Assembly (NCBI GenBank): GCA_947461445.1
Contig: CANHKV010000010.1
Span: 1-42,229, forward strand
Reading direction: 5' to 3'
From: Holosporales bacterium
Lineage (GTDB): Bacteria; Pseudomonadota; Alphaproteobacteria; Holosporales; Holosporaceae
Length of the DNA stretch: 42,229 bases
Under the pieces are notes generated by a model. That model searched no databases. It was given only the letters and a program-made list of their open reading frames with translations, and was not told the DNA's origin. The translations under genes were made by a program, and so were the position numbers. Shown here one piece after another: positions 33,885 through 42,065 of the stretch. The stretch's first letter is position 1. Every line of letters begins with the position of its first letter.

Positions 33885-34253
33885 ATGGCACGTATAGCCG
33901 GTGTAAACATTCCTAGCGACAAACCGTTGTTCGCTTCCCTGCAGTATATTTATGGCATTGGTCTTCCCAAAGCCTTGGAAATTTGTTCAAAGACGGCCAT
34001 TGATAAGATGCGTCGTGTTTTTACGTTAACAGAAAAAGAGATCCTCACCATCAGAGAACTCATCGATTCTGAATATCAGGTCGAAGGAGATTTAAGACGG
34101 GATGTGGGGATGAGCAAGAAGCGTTTGATGGATCTGGGGTGTTACCGCGGATTGCGTCACAGAAGAAATCTCCCTGTTCGTGGTCAGAGAACCCACAGCA
34201 ATGCCAGAACCCGTCGCGGACGTGCAAAGGCCATTGCTGGAAAGAAAGGATAA
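33885..34253 (+). CDS. rpsM: 30S ribosomal protein uS13
   Basis: uS13 sits in the 30S head and contacts tRNA and the L5 bridge. The 122-residue product starts [14 protein letters not shown], the standard opening. It has the helix-two-turn-helix region with GLPKALEIC, and the C-terminal basic tail [20 protein letters not shown]. The ATG at 33885 is chosen over one 13 codons upstream (33846), because homologues start there and the promoter's -10 box lies between the two. No Shine-Dalgarno is apparent, with an A/T-rich leader. It is the first gene of rpsM-rpsK-rpoA-rplQ; secY, adk and rpmJ, usual upstream neighbours, are missing. Confidence 0.97.
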   Translation: MARIAGVNIPSDKPLFASLQYIYGIGLPKALEICSKTAIDKMRRVFTLTEKEILTIRELIDSEYQVEGDLRRDVGMSKKRLMDLGCYRGLRHRRNLPVRGQRTHSNARTRRGRAKAIAGKKG

Positions 34254-34260
34254 TTAATTT

Positions 34261-34647
34261 ATGGCAAGAGTTGTTGCTCAGAGAAAGCGTCAGAAAAAGA
34301 ATATTACCTCTGCTGTGGCGTGTGTAAATTCGACGTTTAATAATACTGTGATCACCATAAGTGATGTGCAGGGGAATGTTTTGGCTTGGTCGTCTGCTGG
34401 TGTGGCTGGATTTTCAGGTTCACGTCAATCGACGCCGTATGCTGCTCAGTTGGCTGCCGAGGATGTGGCGAAAAAAGCCCAGATTCATGGCGTTAAAAAT
34501 CTAGAGGTCTTGTTAAAAGGTCCAGGAAACGGTCGAGAGGCTGCTGTTCGATCTTTGTACAGTTCTGGTTTTACCATCACGCTGATCAGTGATATCACGC
34601 CTGTGGCTCATAATGGATGTCGTCCTCCTAAAAGACGGCGCACATAA
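34261..34647 (+). CDS. rpsK: 30S ribosomal protein uS11
   Basis: uS11 lies on the 30S platform and contacts 16S rRNA. The 128-residue product has the conserved [39 protein letters not shown] and [11 protein letters not shown] segments. Two usually basic positions in the G-F-(R/K)-G-S-R-K-S-T motif are Ser and Gln (FSGSRQST), and the following GPGPGRE is GPGNGRE. It starts 7 bases after rpsM, and its last base overlaps the rpoA ATG. Confidence 0.97.
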   Translation: MARVVAQRKRQKKNITSAVACVNSTFNNTVITISDVQGNVLAWSSAGVAGFSGSRQSTPYAAQLAAEDVAKKAQIHGVKNLEVLLKGPGNGREAAVRSLYSSGFTITLISDITPVAHNGCRPPKRRRT

Positions 34648-35693
34648 TGTCAAGCCAAGCCACTTTTGTTCCAAAGAGTTGGGATCGATTGATCCGACCC
34701 TACAAAATTTCATATGAAAAAATGTCAACCACGGAGTGTTTGGAAACAATAGTGGTTGAGCCTCTGGAGCGCGGTTTCGGCGTTACCTTGGGTAATGCGT
34801 TGCGTCGTGTTTTGATGTCGTCTATTCAGGGGTGTGCTGTTACATCCGTAAAAATTGGTGGGGCTTTGTTAGAGTTCTCCAGTTTGCAAGGTGTGGTAGA
34901 AGACGTAACCGATATTATTTTAAATCTAAAAGTTCTGAAATTACGGTTAAATTCCCCAGAAGATTCCAGGTCGTTTATGTTGACGGCCCAGGGCCCTTGT
35001 GTGGTGACGGCCGGCATGATTCAGGGAGATTCTGTTTTGGACGTTTTGGATCCAAACCAGGTGATTTGCACCCTATCTGATGGGGGCAGTTTGTCTATGG
35101 AAATTTGCATCAGTAAAGGAAAAGGTTATCTTCCTGCGCCTCAGAATTCCTTTGTGGCCAAGCAGATCGGAGAAATTTTCTTGGATGCCAAGTTTAGTCC
35201 TATTGAGAGGGTTACCTTTGAGGTAGAGGACACCCGCGTTGGGCAATCTACGGATTATGATCGCTTGTTGTTGACAGTGGAAACCAATGGTGCCTTGACT
35301 CCTGTGGATGCTGTGAATGATGCCGCCATGATTTTGCATGACCAATTAAAATATTTCTTGTCATCTGATGCCCAATTGGCGCATAAAAATGTGTATGCGG
35401 TATCTGGTGATGCGGGGGCTTCTACGTTTCCGCCAGTGTTGTTTAATTTGGTTTCCAATTTGGACTTGCCTGTACGTTGTTTGAATTGTTTGCGCAGCGC
35501 TCAGATTGTGTACGTTGGGGATTTGGTCAAAAAAACAAAAGATGATTTGTTAAAAACGCCTAATTTTGGAAAAAAGTCATTGGATGATATCGAGCGTCTT
35601 TTGGCCTCCGTTTTTAATTTAAAGTTGGGGATGTCTTTTCCAGATTGGCCCCCGAAAAATATAGAAAAACACCATATTGAACCAGAAGGTTAA
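34647..35693 (+). CDS. rpoA: RNA polymerase alpha subunit
   Basis: Alpha dimerises to nucleate RNA polymerase and its C-terminal domain contacts UP elements and activators. The 348-residue product has an N-terminal domain with PLERGFGVTLGNALRRVLMSS. The linker is short, and the C-terminal domain runs CLRSAQIVYVGDLVKKTKDDLLKTPNFGKKSLDDIERLL. The start codon shares one base with the rpsK stop (ATAATG), which couples translation. The length is close to the alphaproteobacterial norm of about 340. It ends 5 bases before rplQ. Confidence 0.98.
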   Translation: MSSQATFVPKSWDRLIRPYKISYEKMSTTECLETIVVEPLERGFGVTLGNALRRVLMSSIQGCAVTSVKIGGALLEFSSLQGVVEDVTDIILNLKVLKLRLNSPEDSRSFMLTAQGPCVVTAGMIQGDSVLDVLDPNQVICTLSDGGSLSMEICISKGKGYLPAPQNSFVAKQIGEIFLDAKFSPIERVTFEVEDTRVGQSTDYDRLLLTVETNGALTPVDAVNDAAMILHDQLKYFLSSDAQLAHKNVYAVSGDAGASTFPPVLFNLVSNLDLPVRCLNCLRSAQIVYVGDLVKKTKDDLLKTPNFGKKSLDDIERLLASVFNLKLGMSFPDWPPKNIEKHHIEPEG

Positions 35694-35698
35694 GAATT

Positions 35699-36076
35699 AT
35701 GAGACACCAATTAGAGCACAGAAAATTTAATAGAACAACCAACCAAAGAAAAGCTCTTTTGGCTGGTTTGGCCATTAACTTGGTTGAAAAAGAGCGCATC
35801 ATCACAACCTTGCCAAAAGCAAAAGAAATTCGTCCATTTCTTGAAAAGCTGATTACAAAAGGGCGTAATGCCAATCCTGTTAAGGCCTTTCAAACCATCT
35901 ATGGCGTTTTAAATAATAAAGATGCAACACTCAAGATTATTTCGGTGTTGACGCCACGTACGGCCAATCGTAACGGTGGATATTTGCGCATTATTAAGGC
36001 AGGATTTCGGTATGGTGATGCCGCGCCTTTGGCTGTGATTGAGTTTGTCGATCGCAATCTTTCAGAGCAGGCCTGA
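35699..36076 (+). CDS. rplQ: 50S ribosomal protein bL17
   Basis: bL17 lies near the exit tunnel. The 125-residue product begins MRHQLEHRKFNRTTNQRKALLAGLAINLV, a very conserved start. It includes ERIITTLPKAKEIRPFLEKLI and ends with the aromatic segment of the family (GFRYGDAAPLAVIEFVDR). An AAGAAT element precedes the ATG, and it follows rpoA by 5 bases, closing the ribosomal protein operon. dnaJ follows 18 bases later on the same strand and may be read on the same transcript. Confidence 0.97.
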   Translation: MRHQLEHRKFNRTTNQRKALLAGLAINLVEKERIITTLPKAKEIRPFLEKLITKGRNANPVKAFQTIYGVLNNKDATLKIISVLTPRTANRNGGYLRIIKAGFRYGDAAPLAVIEFVDRNLSEQA

Positions 36077-36094
36077 TCAAAAAGAGGATATATT

Positions 36095-37243
36095 GTGGAA
36101 CAAAATTTTTATACCCTTTTAGGCGTTTCTTCGACGGCAACGGCTGCAGAGATCAAGAAAGCGTACCACAAAAAAGCATTGCAGTATCACCCTGATAAAA
36201 ACCCAGGTAATGCAGAGGCAGAAAAGTTTAAAGAAGTTAACTTGGCTTATGAAGTGTTGAGTGATCCAAAAAAAAGAGAGTCGTATGATCGCATGGGGCA
36301 CTCTGCATTTCAAAATCAGCAATCTGGTGGTGGCGGCTATGAGGGGTTTTCCCAGGGGTTTGGAGAGGGCGATTTTTCATCGATTTTTGAAGATCTTTTT
36401 TCGGATTTTGTTGGAGGCGGCCGTTCAAAATCTCCTCAGTCGTCTCAAAAAGGTGGGGATTTACATTACCAAATTGCGGTTTCTCTGGAAGAAGCTTTTT
36501 CAGGGGTTTCTACGGAAATTCAATTTCCCACCTATTCTCCATGCTCGACGTGTCAAGAAACGGGTTCAAAATCAAAAGCAAAACCAAAATCGTGCGGATC
36601 ATGTCGTGGTCGAGGCAGAGTTCATGTTCAAAGGGGATTATTTGCCATAGAAACAGAGTGCAAAGCCTGTCACGGCATGGGCAGCACCGTTTCAGATCCA
36701 TGCTCTGATTGCAAAGGGGAAGGGCGAACACGTGGGCAAAAAAAGCTGAGTATTTCCATTCCGTCAGGCATTCACGATCAATCCCAGATCAGACTTTCTG
36801 GAAAAGGAGAAGCTGGAAAACGGGGTGGCTCTAGTGGTGATTTGTATGTGCAAGTTCATATTAAATCCCATGAATTATTTGAACGCAAAGACAACGATTT
36901 GTATTGTGATTATCCTGTATCCATGACTCTAGCGGCTTTGGGTGGGGAAATCGAAATTCCCTGTATTGATGGGCAGAACGTAACAGTGAAAGTTCCAGAG
37001 GGGGCTCAGTATAATCAAAAAATAGTGGTTCGGCATAAAGGCATGAGCCAACTAAATCGATCTCAACGGGGTGATTTATATGTATTAGCCAAAATTTATA
37101 TCCCTGTTCAATTAACGGCCAAGCAAAAATTATCTTTGCAGGATTTTCATGAAGAGGAAAAGAACAAAACCCACGAAGCAAAAGGTTTTTTCAGTAAAAT
37201 CAAGAAATTCGTTAAAAACCTCTCGGTGTGTGTTTTAGGATAA
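36095..37243 (+). CDS. dnaJ: Chaperone DnaJ
   Basis: DnaJ is the Hsp40 cochaperone that stimulates DnaK ATPase and delivers clients. The 382-residue product has the J domain (residues 1-70) with HPD at 32-34, a Gly/Phe-rich linker (about 76-112), and four CxxC zinc pairs (Cys150/153, 167/170, 189/192, 203/206). The two C-terminal beta domains have [10 protein letters not shown] and [11 protein letters not shown]. The first zinc pair has the altered flank QETGSK instead of xGxG. The start codon is GTG, with an AGAGGA Shine-Dalgarno 6 bases upstream. dnaK is not adjacent; it is joined instead to the rplQ operon. A short hairpin with four T follows. Confidence 0.95.
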   Translation: MEQNFYTLLGVSSTATAAEIKKAYHKKALQYHPDKNPGNAEAEKFKEVNLAYEVLSDPKKRESYDRMGHSAFQNQQSGGGGYEGFSQGFGEGDFSSIFEDLFSDFVGGGRSKSPQSSQKGGDLHYQIAVSLEEAFSGVSTEIQFPTYSPCSTCQETGSKSKAKPKSCGSCRGRGRVHVQRGLFAIETECKACHGMGSTVSDPCSDCKGEGRTRGQKKLSISIPSGIHDQSQIRLSGKGEAGKRGGSSGDLYVQVHIKSHELFERKDNDLYCDYPVSMTLAALGGEIEIPCIDGQNVTVKVPEGAQYNQKIVVRHKGMSQLNRSQRGDLYVLAKIYIPVQLTAKQKLSLQDFHEEEKNKTHEAKGFFSKIKKFVKNLSVCVLG

Positions 37244-37293
37244 GCTGAAGGCTGCTTTTGATTTTTGATCCCAGTGGCCCGTCTGTAAGAATT

Positions 37294-37312
37294 CAGGATT
37301 TTATCCTGTTTT
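37294..37312 (+). terminator. Weak terminator after dnaJ
   Basis: CAGGAT (37294-37299) pairs with ATCCTG (37303-37308) across three T, followed by four T. The stem is short, so confidence is moderate. Confidence 0.45.
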
Positions 37313-37495
37313 AGTGAACGCCTTTTTGTTTTTGGTTCTGATGTTTTTGGCCTGTGTTTGTACGTGCGCTGGGATGGGTCTTTGAGTAAATGGATTGAGT
37401 AAACGCCCCTCCCCTTAGGTTCGGAAGTGAGGTGTGGGGGGGGTATTACCCCTTGTTGAGCTGAAGGCAGCCTGTAACGGAGTGTATTAGCGCCT

Positions 37496-37924
37496 ATGTT
37501 TTATACCCTTTTGTATACCAAATATGATGGAAAATCTTATTTTAAAGACATTGGTGTCATTACACCCCATGCAGGAGCATTTTTGGGAAAAATTTCTGAT
37601 CCTTTTTCTGTCTCACGCTTATGGTTCCGAGACTTTTGTAAAGGAGCATATGATTGGCATACCGTTCCACAAAAACAATGGATTGTGTATCTCTGTGGTA
37701 AAGTTTGCATTGAAACCAGCAGTGGTGAAATACGGTATTTTGGTTCAGGCCATATACTTTACGCAACAGATACGGATGGTAAAGGCCATCGATCAACCAT
37801 TATAGAAGAAGGCCGATCGTTAATTGTTACAGCCGATATTGAAACCCAGGATGAATCATTACCCCATGGCACAGGTGCAGAATCTTTAGGTGCGGGCAGT
37901 AATGTACGGGGGGATATTGTATGA
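37496..37924 (+). CDS. Cupin-like protein of unknown function
   Basis: This 142-residue protein resembles cupin-fold proteins. YDWHTVPQKQWIVYLCGKVCIETSSGEIRYFGSGHILYATDT follows the cupin order of a His/aromatic turn, a YL-G-V strand, a GEI-FGSG turn and a second strand with a TDG-G--TI ending. In related bacterial proteins this segment belongs to a jelly roll that may bind a metal or a small sugar or acid, but the usual metal-binding His set is not clearly complete here. It starts ~250 bases after dnaJ. Its stop TGA is inside the first unit of a tandem repeat, and it runs 15 bases ahead of the next gene. No role is known to me. Confidence 0.75.
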   Translation: MFYTLLYTKYDGKSYFKDIGVITPHAGAFLGKISDPFSVSRLWFRDFCKGAYDWHTVPQKQWIVYLCGKVCIETSSGEIRYFGSGHILYATDTDGKGHRSTIIEEGRSLIVTADIETQDESLPHGTGAESLGAGSNVRGDIV

Positions 37925-37950
37925 AAAGCCAGATATTGTATGAAAAGCCA
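37913..37950 (+). repeat. Perfect 19-base tandem duplication at a gene junction
   Basis: GATATTGTATGAAAAGCCA occurs twice back to back (37913-37931 and 37932-37950). It contains the end of the cupin gene (GTA TGA) and the start of the next gene (ATG AAA AGC). Before duplication the genes would have overlapped by ATGA; now they are separated. Confidence 0.9.
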
Positions 37951-38737
37951 TTTTTTGTTTGTTTTTAGTGTGCTCCTTGTACCAGCCGCCTTTTCTCAAG
38001 ATAGGGATACAGTATATGTATATCAAGATGAAGGGGTAAGCGAAGAATCTTTGAAACAAACGGTGTCAACATTTCAAAGGTTATTAAAAAAGTATAATGT
38101 AAAAACAATAAATGCTAAAATAGTAAAAGAAGGGCTTTGGACTAAAAATGCAGTTTTGTTTGTTATGCCTGGGGGTGCTGATTTACCTTATGTGAAAAAA
38201 CTGAATGGTAAAGGCAATAAAGTCATTAAAAAATACGTCACAAATGGCGGATCTTTTCTGGGAATTTGTGCAGGATCATACTATGGTTCTTCGTATGTAG
38301 AGTTTGACAAAAATGGGCCATTAGAAGTGCTGGGAAAAAGAGAGTTGGGTTTCTTTAGAGGAAGCGCCATTGGTCCTATTTTAGCGCCATATGATTACAA
38401 AACACAAAGTGGCAGTAGGGCTGCAACAATACATACAACCTTGCCCAATGTAACAAAAACCACGGTGTTTTATAATGGCGGTGGATTTTTTGAAAATGCT
38501 GAACAATATCCAAATACCAATATAGTTGGATTTTACGACAATGGTCTGCCAGCCATTATTTTAATACATTACGGCAAAGGAAAGGTTTTACTGTCTGGGG
38601 TGCACTTTGAATATGATCCTTCTTTGATGAACTCTAAGGACCAACATACACAAAAAATCATAGAATCACTGCGCCAAGGCCATACGTTACGAGACGTTTT
38701 ATTCGAAGATTTAATGAAATTGGTTATAGGGAAATAA
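37940..38737 (+). CDS. Exported BPL_N-type (biotin-protein-ligase N-terminal-like) amidotransferase-fold protein
   Basis: The 265-residue product has a signal peptide (MKSHFLFVFSVLLVPAAFS, cleavage near residue 20), so it acts outside the cytoplasm. The mature part is a single class I glutamine-amidotransferase-like Rossmann fold, with VLFVMPGGADLPYV at residues 72-85 and GGSFLGICAGSYYG with the nucleophile-position Cys110. A hydrolase-like C-terminal half includes GKGKVLLSGVHFEYD, where the His would be the catalytic partner. This arrangement matches the N-terminal domain found fused to biotin-protein ligase in eukaryotes and freestanding in bacteria. The substrate is unknown; biotin itself is not required. 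Two start ATGs arise from the tandem repeat; 37940 is the in-frame one. Confidence 0.78.
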   Translation: MKSHFLFVFSVLLVPAAFSQDRDTVYVYQDEGVSEESLKQTVSTFQRLLKKYNVKTINAKIVKEGLWTKNAVLFVMPGGADLPYVKKLNGKGNKVIKKYVTNGGSFLGICAGSYYGSSYVEFDKNGPLEVLGKRELGFFRGSAIGPILAPYDYKTQSGSRAATIHTTLPNVTKTTVFYNGGGFFENAEQYPNTNIVGFYDNGLPAIILIHYGKGKVLLSGVHFEYDPSLMNSKDQHTQKIIESLRQGHTLRDVLFEDLMKLVIGK

Positions 38738-38745
38738 TCGAAAAA

Positions 38746-39618
38746 ATGACAATGAATACATTAATTGCGCGCAAACTGATAGCGGAGCAATTTCCAGAAT
38801 ATGCTCGTTTACCCATTACGTCAGTCGAAAAGCAAGGGCATGATAACCTTACCTATCGGCTTGGCGAGCATATGCTTATTCGTATGCCAACAGCCGCAGA
38901 GTATGCTTTAAAAGTTCCAAAAGAGCAAGGGCTGCTGCCTAAGCTCGCAAAACGTTTAAGCGTTAGCATTCCAGCCCCGATTAAAATGGGAAAACCATCG
39001 ACAGATTATCCTTATCCATTTTCTATATACAAATGGTTGCCTGGCAAAAGTATCCATTTGCTGACGTTGACCGATCAAGAAAAAGAACAACTTGCCTTTG
39101 ATCTGGCCACGTTTTTAAAAGAGTTGCAAGGAATTACCGATGTTGAAGGACCTGAGCCGGGTCAACACAACGGGTGGCGCGGTGATCATGTCAGTGTTTA
39201 TGATTCAGGAGCACGAAAACAAATTACAGAGTTGGCTAATTTTATAGATGCTCCACGAGCATTGGCTTTATGGGTTCAAGCGTGTGCGACAAAATGGGAT
39301 AAAAAACCTGTATGGATTCACGGGGATTTTGCGATTGGCAATATACTGATGGATAGAGGCAAACTATCCGCAGTCATTGACTTTGGTGGCACCGCCGTCG
39401 GAGATCCTGCCTGTGATCTTGTGATTGCATGGACGTATTTGAGCGGCAAAGCACGTGAGATTTTTATATCAACAATGGATATGGACCCAAATACATGCCT
39501 GCGCGCACGTGCCTGGGCATTATGGAAAGCAACATTTGAGCTTTGTCAGATACCGGATAAACACAGCCCAGGGGCTGAAGTTCAGAAGTGGTTTATTGAT
39601 GAGGTTATCAATGGATAA
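38746..39618 (+). CDS. Aminoglycoside phosphotransferase-family kinase
   Basis: The 290-residue product is an APH/choline-kinase-fold enzyme. The nucleotide-binding half has the weak Gly-loop region GHDNLTYRLG and LIRMPTA. The catalytic loop is WIHGDFAIGNIL, with His192, Asp194 and Asn199, and VIDFGGTAVGDP carries the metal-binding Asp212. The family includes antibiotic-inactivating enzymes, but many members phosphorylate sugars, lipids or small metabolites. The macrolide-phosphotransferase-like pattern of the second half is suggestive only. Its 3' end overlaps the next gene by 8 bases, so they are translationally coupled. It starts 8 bases after the upstream gene. Confidence 0.86.
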   Translation: MTMNTLIARKLIAEQFPEYARLPITSVEKQGHDNLTYRLGEHMLIRMPTAAEYALKVPKEQGLLPKLAKRLSVSIPAPIKMGKPSTDYPYPFSIYKWLPGKSIHLLTLTDQEKEQLAFDLATFLKELQGITDVEGPEPGQHNGWRGDHVSVYDSGARKQITELANFIDAPRALALWVQACATKWDKKPVWIHGDFAIGNILMDRGKLSAVIDFGGTAVGDPACDLVIAWTYLSGKAREIFISTMDMDPNTCLRARAWALWKATFELCQIPDKHSPGAEVQKWFIDEVING

Positions 39619-40363
39619 AGCTTTAGAAACCTATCTCAGCCTTTGTACAGAGGTTTACGATTTAAGCAAGCCGAATCCACCAGAAGATGCTTATGCTTTT
39701 TATCGTGACTATACCATAAAAGCGAATGGCCCTATTTTAGAGCCGATGTGTGGCACAGGCCGATTTTTACTGCCATTACTTGCAGAGGGATTTGATGTGC
39801 ATGGCTTTGATGCCAGTGACCATATGATTAAAGCATTGCATGCTAAAGCCAAAACTAAAAATCTAGAGCCTACGATATGGAAAGGGTTTGTTGAAGATTT
39901 AAAACGTCCAGAAAAATACAATTTGATTTTTATTCCCACTGGGTCTTTCTGTTTAATTATCAATCCTGTGCAGGTAGAGAAGTCACTTAAAGCCATTTAT
40001 GACCACTTAGCTGACGGTGGTATTTTCTTGTTTGAAGCGGAAACTCTGCAGGCAGTACCTCAAGCAGGTATATGGCAGGGCTCGGTATGGCCCAAACCAA
40101 ATGGCCAAAAAATTATCCTAAGCCAGCTTGCAATGATGCAAGACGATATCTGTACCAGTTTTTGCAAATATGAGATGATGGAGGCGGGTAAGATTATCCA
40201 TACAGAAATTGAAGAGCTGAGAGTAAAAATTTATGAGCAGGATCAGCTGATGGAAATGCTAAAATCCACAGGCTTTAAACACATCAGAACGCTGAAAGCT
40301 TTTGATCAATCTTCAGGGTCGACTAAACAAGATGAGTCTATTGTGTATGAATGCAGAAAATAA
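39611..40363 (+). CDS. SAM-dependent methyltransferase (class I)
   Basis: The 250-residue product has the class I methyltransferase fold. The SAM-binding loop LEPMCGTGRF lies at about residues 43-52, the acidic strand end VHGFDASDHM near 63-72, and an IFIPTGSFCLI segment near 114-124. DGGIFLFEAET is the usual fourth strand. The ATG at 39611 is chosen over an upstream in-frame ATG at 39455, since the SAM domain then begins as in the family and the start overlaps the preceding kinase gene by 8 bases. Its target cannot be read. The tight coupling with an APH-type kinase suggests that both act on the same small molecule, which is inference. Confidence 0.85.
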   Translation: MDKALETYLSLCTEVYDLSKPNPPEDAYAFYRDYTIKANGPILEPMCGTGRFLLPLLAEGFDVHGFDASDHMIKALHAKAKTKNLEPTIWKGFVEDLKRPEKYNLIFIPTGSFCLIINPVQVEKSLKAIYDHLADGGIFLFEAETLQAVPQAGIWQGSVWPKPNGQKIILSQLAMMQDDICTSFCKYEMMEAGKIIHTEIEELRVKIYEQDQLMEMLKSTGFKHIRTLKAFDQSSGSTKQDESIVYECRK

Positions 40364-40382
40364 CAACAAAGGCGCAAACGTT

Positions 40383-41312
40383 GTGAACAATAAAACGGCA
40401 AATATTGATGGATTGTCCCAGATATCCCATTGTTATGATGTGTTTATTTTTGATCTGTGGGGTGTGATCCATGATGGCATAACGCCTTTTCAGCACAGCG
40501 TTGATGCAATGAAAAATCTAAAAGCCCTGGGAAAAACAGTTCTGATTCTTTCTAACTCGCCAAAAAGGATAGGGGATACAGAGGAACACCTGTCAACGAT
40601 GGGCATTTCAAAAAACTTGTATGATGGGATGTATACCTCTGGCCAAGATTGTTATGACCGTCTACGCTGGAGCGACCATCCATGGTATCAGGCGTTGGGA
40701 AAGAGCTTTTTTCATATAGGTCCTGCCCGCAATGAATCTATATTCACTGAAATAGGATATTGCTCTGTTCAAGATCCAGCAGACGCAGATTTTGTTCTGT
40801 GCTCTGGAACCGATGGTTGGTGCACCACACCAGAGCCATTTTACAACCTTCTAGACCTCTGCTTGGTTTACCGTTTGCCCATGGTATGTGCCAATCAAGA
40901 TCTGGTTATTACGCGTGAAGGCAAAGAATACATCTGTTGTGGCGCCATTTCAAAGCATTATGAAAAGAAGGGAGGAAATGTATTTTACCACGGCAAACCG
41001 TCCATGGATATATTCGAACGTCTTTTTACCTTTAATGCCATTTGTCCCGCAAAACACAAGACCGTTATGATCGGTGATTCTCTGTTGACCGATATAGCGG
41101 GGGCCAATGCTTTTGGTATCGATTCTGTATTCATCACCAGTGGAATTCATGGGAAAGAAACGATTAATGCACAAACCTTTTTAAAATTCAATGCATTTCC
41201 GACTTGGGTAAAGGACCATTGTTCTTGGTCATCATTTCCAAAAAGGATCCCACCAGATGATGAAATCAAAAGGTTGCCAAGGAATGGTGTTTCAATGAAT
41301 TGTGGGGTATAG
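40383..41312 (+). CDS. HAD-superfamily hydrolase of the alphaproteobacterial class IIA type
   Basis: The 309-residue product matches the class IIA HAD group represented in alphaproteobacteria (TIGR01459-like). The first motif is DVFIFDLWGVIHDG with a catalytic Asp, the second is LILSNSPKR, and the third is MIGDSLLTDIAGA near residues 228-240. A cap with the pattern FYHGKPSMDIF lies between. The GTG at 40383 is preferred because an AAAGG site lies 11 bases upstream and homologues begin about 18 residues before the first motif. An ATG at 40347 inside the upstream gene adds 12 residues. It may dephosphorylate a small metabolite; the true substrate is unknown. Confidence 0.86.
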   Translation: MNNKTANIDGLSQISHCYDVFIFDLWGVIHDGITPFQHSVDAMKNLKALGKTVLILSNSPKRIGDTEEHLSTMGISKNLYDGMYTSGQDCYDRLRWSDHPWYQALGKSFFHIGPARNESIFTEIGYCSVQDPADADFVLCSGTDGWCTTPEPFYNLLDLCLVYRLPMVCANQDLVITREGKEYICCGAISKHYEKKGGNVFYHGKPSMDIFERLFTFNAICPAKHKTVMIGDSLLTDIAGANAFGIDSVFITSGIHGKETINAQTFLKFNAFPTWVKDHCSWSSFPKRIPPDDEIKRLPRNGVSMNCGV

Positions 41313-41339
41313 TGACCTAATATCATCAATTGCTCCATT

Positions 41340-41925
41340 ATGAAAATCCCCAATGCTCAGTCCTTTTATTTCGTGCGACATGGCCAAACGGATGGGAATA
41401 TTCAGCATAAAGCCATGGGCAGTCAAGATGTTGTATTGAATGATCTTGGGGTTCTTCAGGCTCACCAGGCTGCCTTGTTGCTGAACAATGAACCGATTAC
41501 CACCATTGTGACTTCTCCGTTACGCAGAGCACGCCAAACGGCCGATATCATTGCCCAATATGTTCATGCACCTGTTGTAGAAAATGCAGGGTTATCAGAG
41601 GCCTGCTGGGGCAAAAAAGAAGGCCACCGCACCCGACAATGGTTCATGGATTAATGATTGGATGGGGGGATGCGATATTGCTGGCGCGGAAAAATATGCT
41701 GATTATGTCAACAGAATCAAACAGGCACTGGATCATGTGCTGGATCCGACCTTGGCTGACGCAGGATTCATTTTAATGGTATCCCATGGTTTTGTGTATT
41801 CCGTCATTCAGAATATTTTACGATTGCCAACCTGGGATATTCCCAATGCTGAACCTGTAAGCCTTCTGGCCCCTGAAAACCCGTTGCATCCATGGCGTTT
41901 ACATCTCTTGGGCCAAGGCGAATGA
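41340..41925 (+). pseudogene. Histidine phosphatase (phosphoglycerate mutase family), frameshifted
   Basis: The first frame (41340-41654) encodes the histidine phosphatase head YFVRHGQTDGN (His14) and SPLRRARQTADII. It then stops at a TAA (41652-41654) just after GKKEGHRTRQWFMD. The rest of the domain is in the +1 frame (to 41925), with DWMGGCDIAGAEKYADYVNRI and MVSHGFVYSVIQNIL, which holds the second His. Both halves are needed for activity, so the gene is broken unless the frame is corrected. The change lies close to 41650, where a base has been gained or two lost. Nearby ATGATTGG runs are not homopolymeric, so a sequencing error is possible but not obvious. Confidence 0.82.
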
Positions 41926-42009
41926 TAGACAGGCCGCAGCCCATCCCCTCATCAGTCATAACACCATGCTTCTGTTGGGGACACCAACCGTACCCGACAA
42001 GACGTTGTG

Positions 42010-42038
42010 TTGCACAACCCAGTCTTTTCAAATATTAT
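42010..42038 (+). promoter_or_regulatory. Promoter of the final partial gene
   Basis: TTGCAC and TATTAT are separated by exactly 17 bases, with the -10 box ending 27 bases before a GTG start at 42066. Confidence 0.6.
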
Positions 42039-42065
42039 GAATAAAATATAAATAGGCGTTCTTAG

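Noticed and set aside
39455-39610. Upstream extension of the methyltransferase
   Set aside because: It lies inside the kinase gene; the ATG at 39611 gives a normal methyltransferase start with an 8-base overlap.
38746-40363. Antibiotic resistance island reading for the kinase and methyltransferase
   Set aside because: APH and methyltransferase folds are shared by many metabolic enzymes; no resistance-specific motif or mobile element is visible, so resistance is not claimed.
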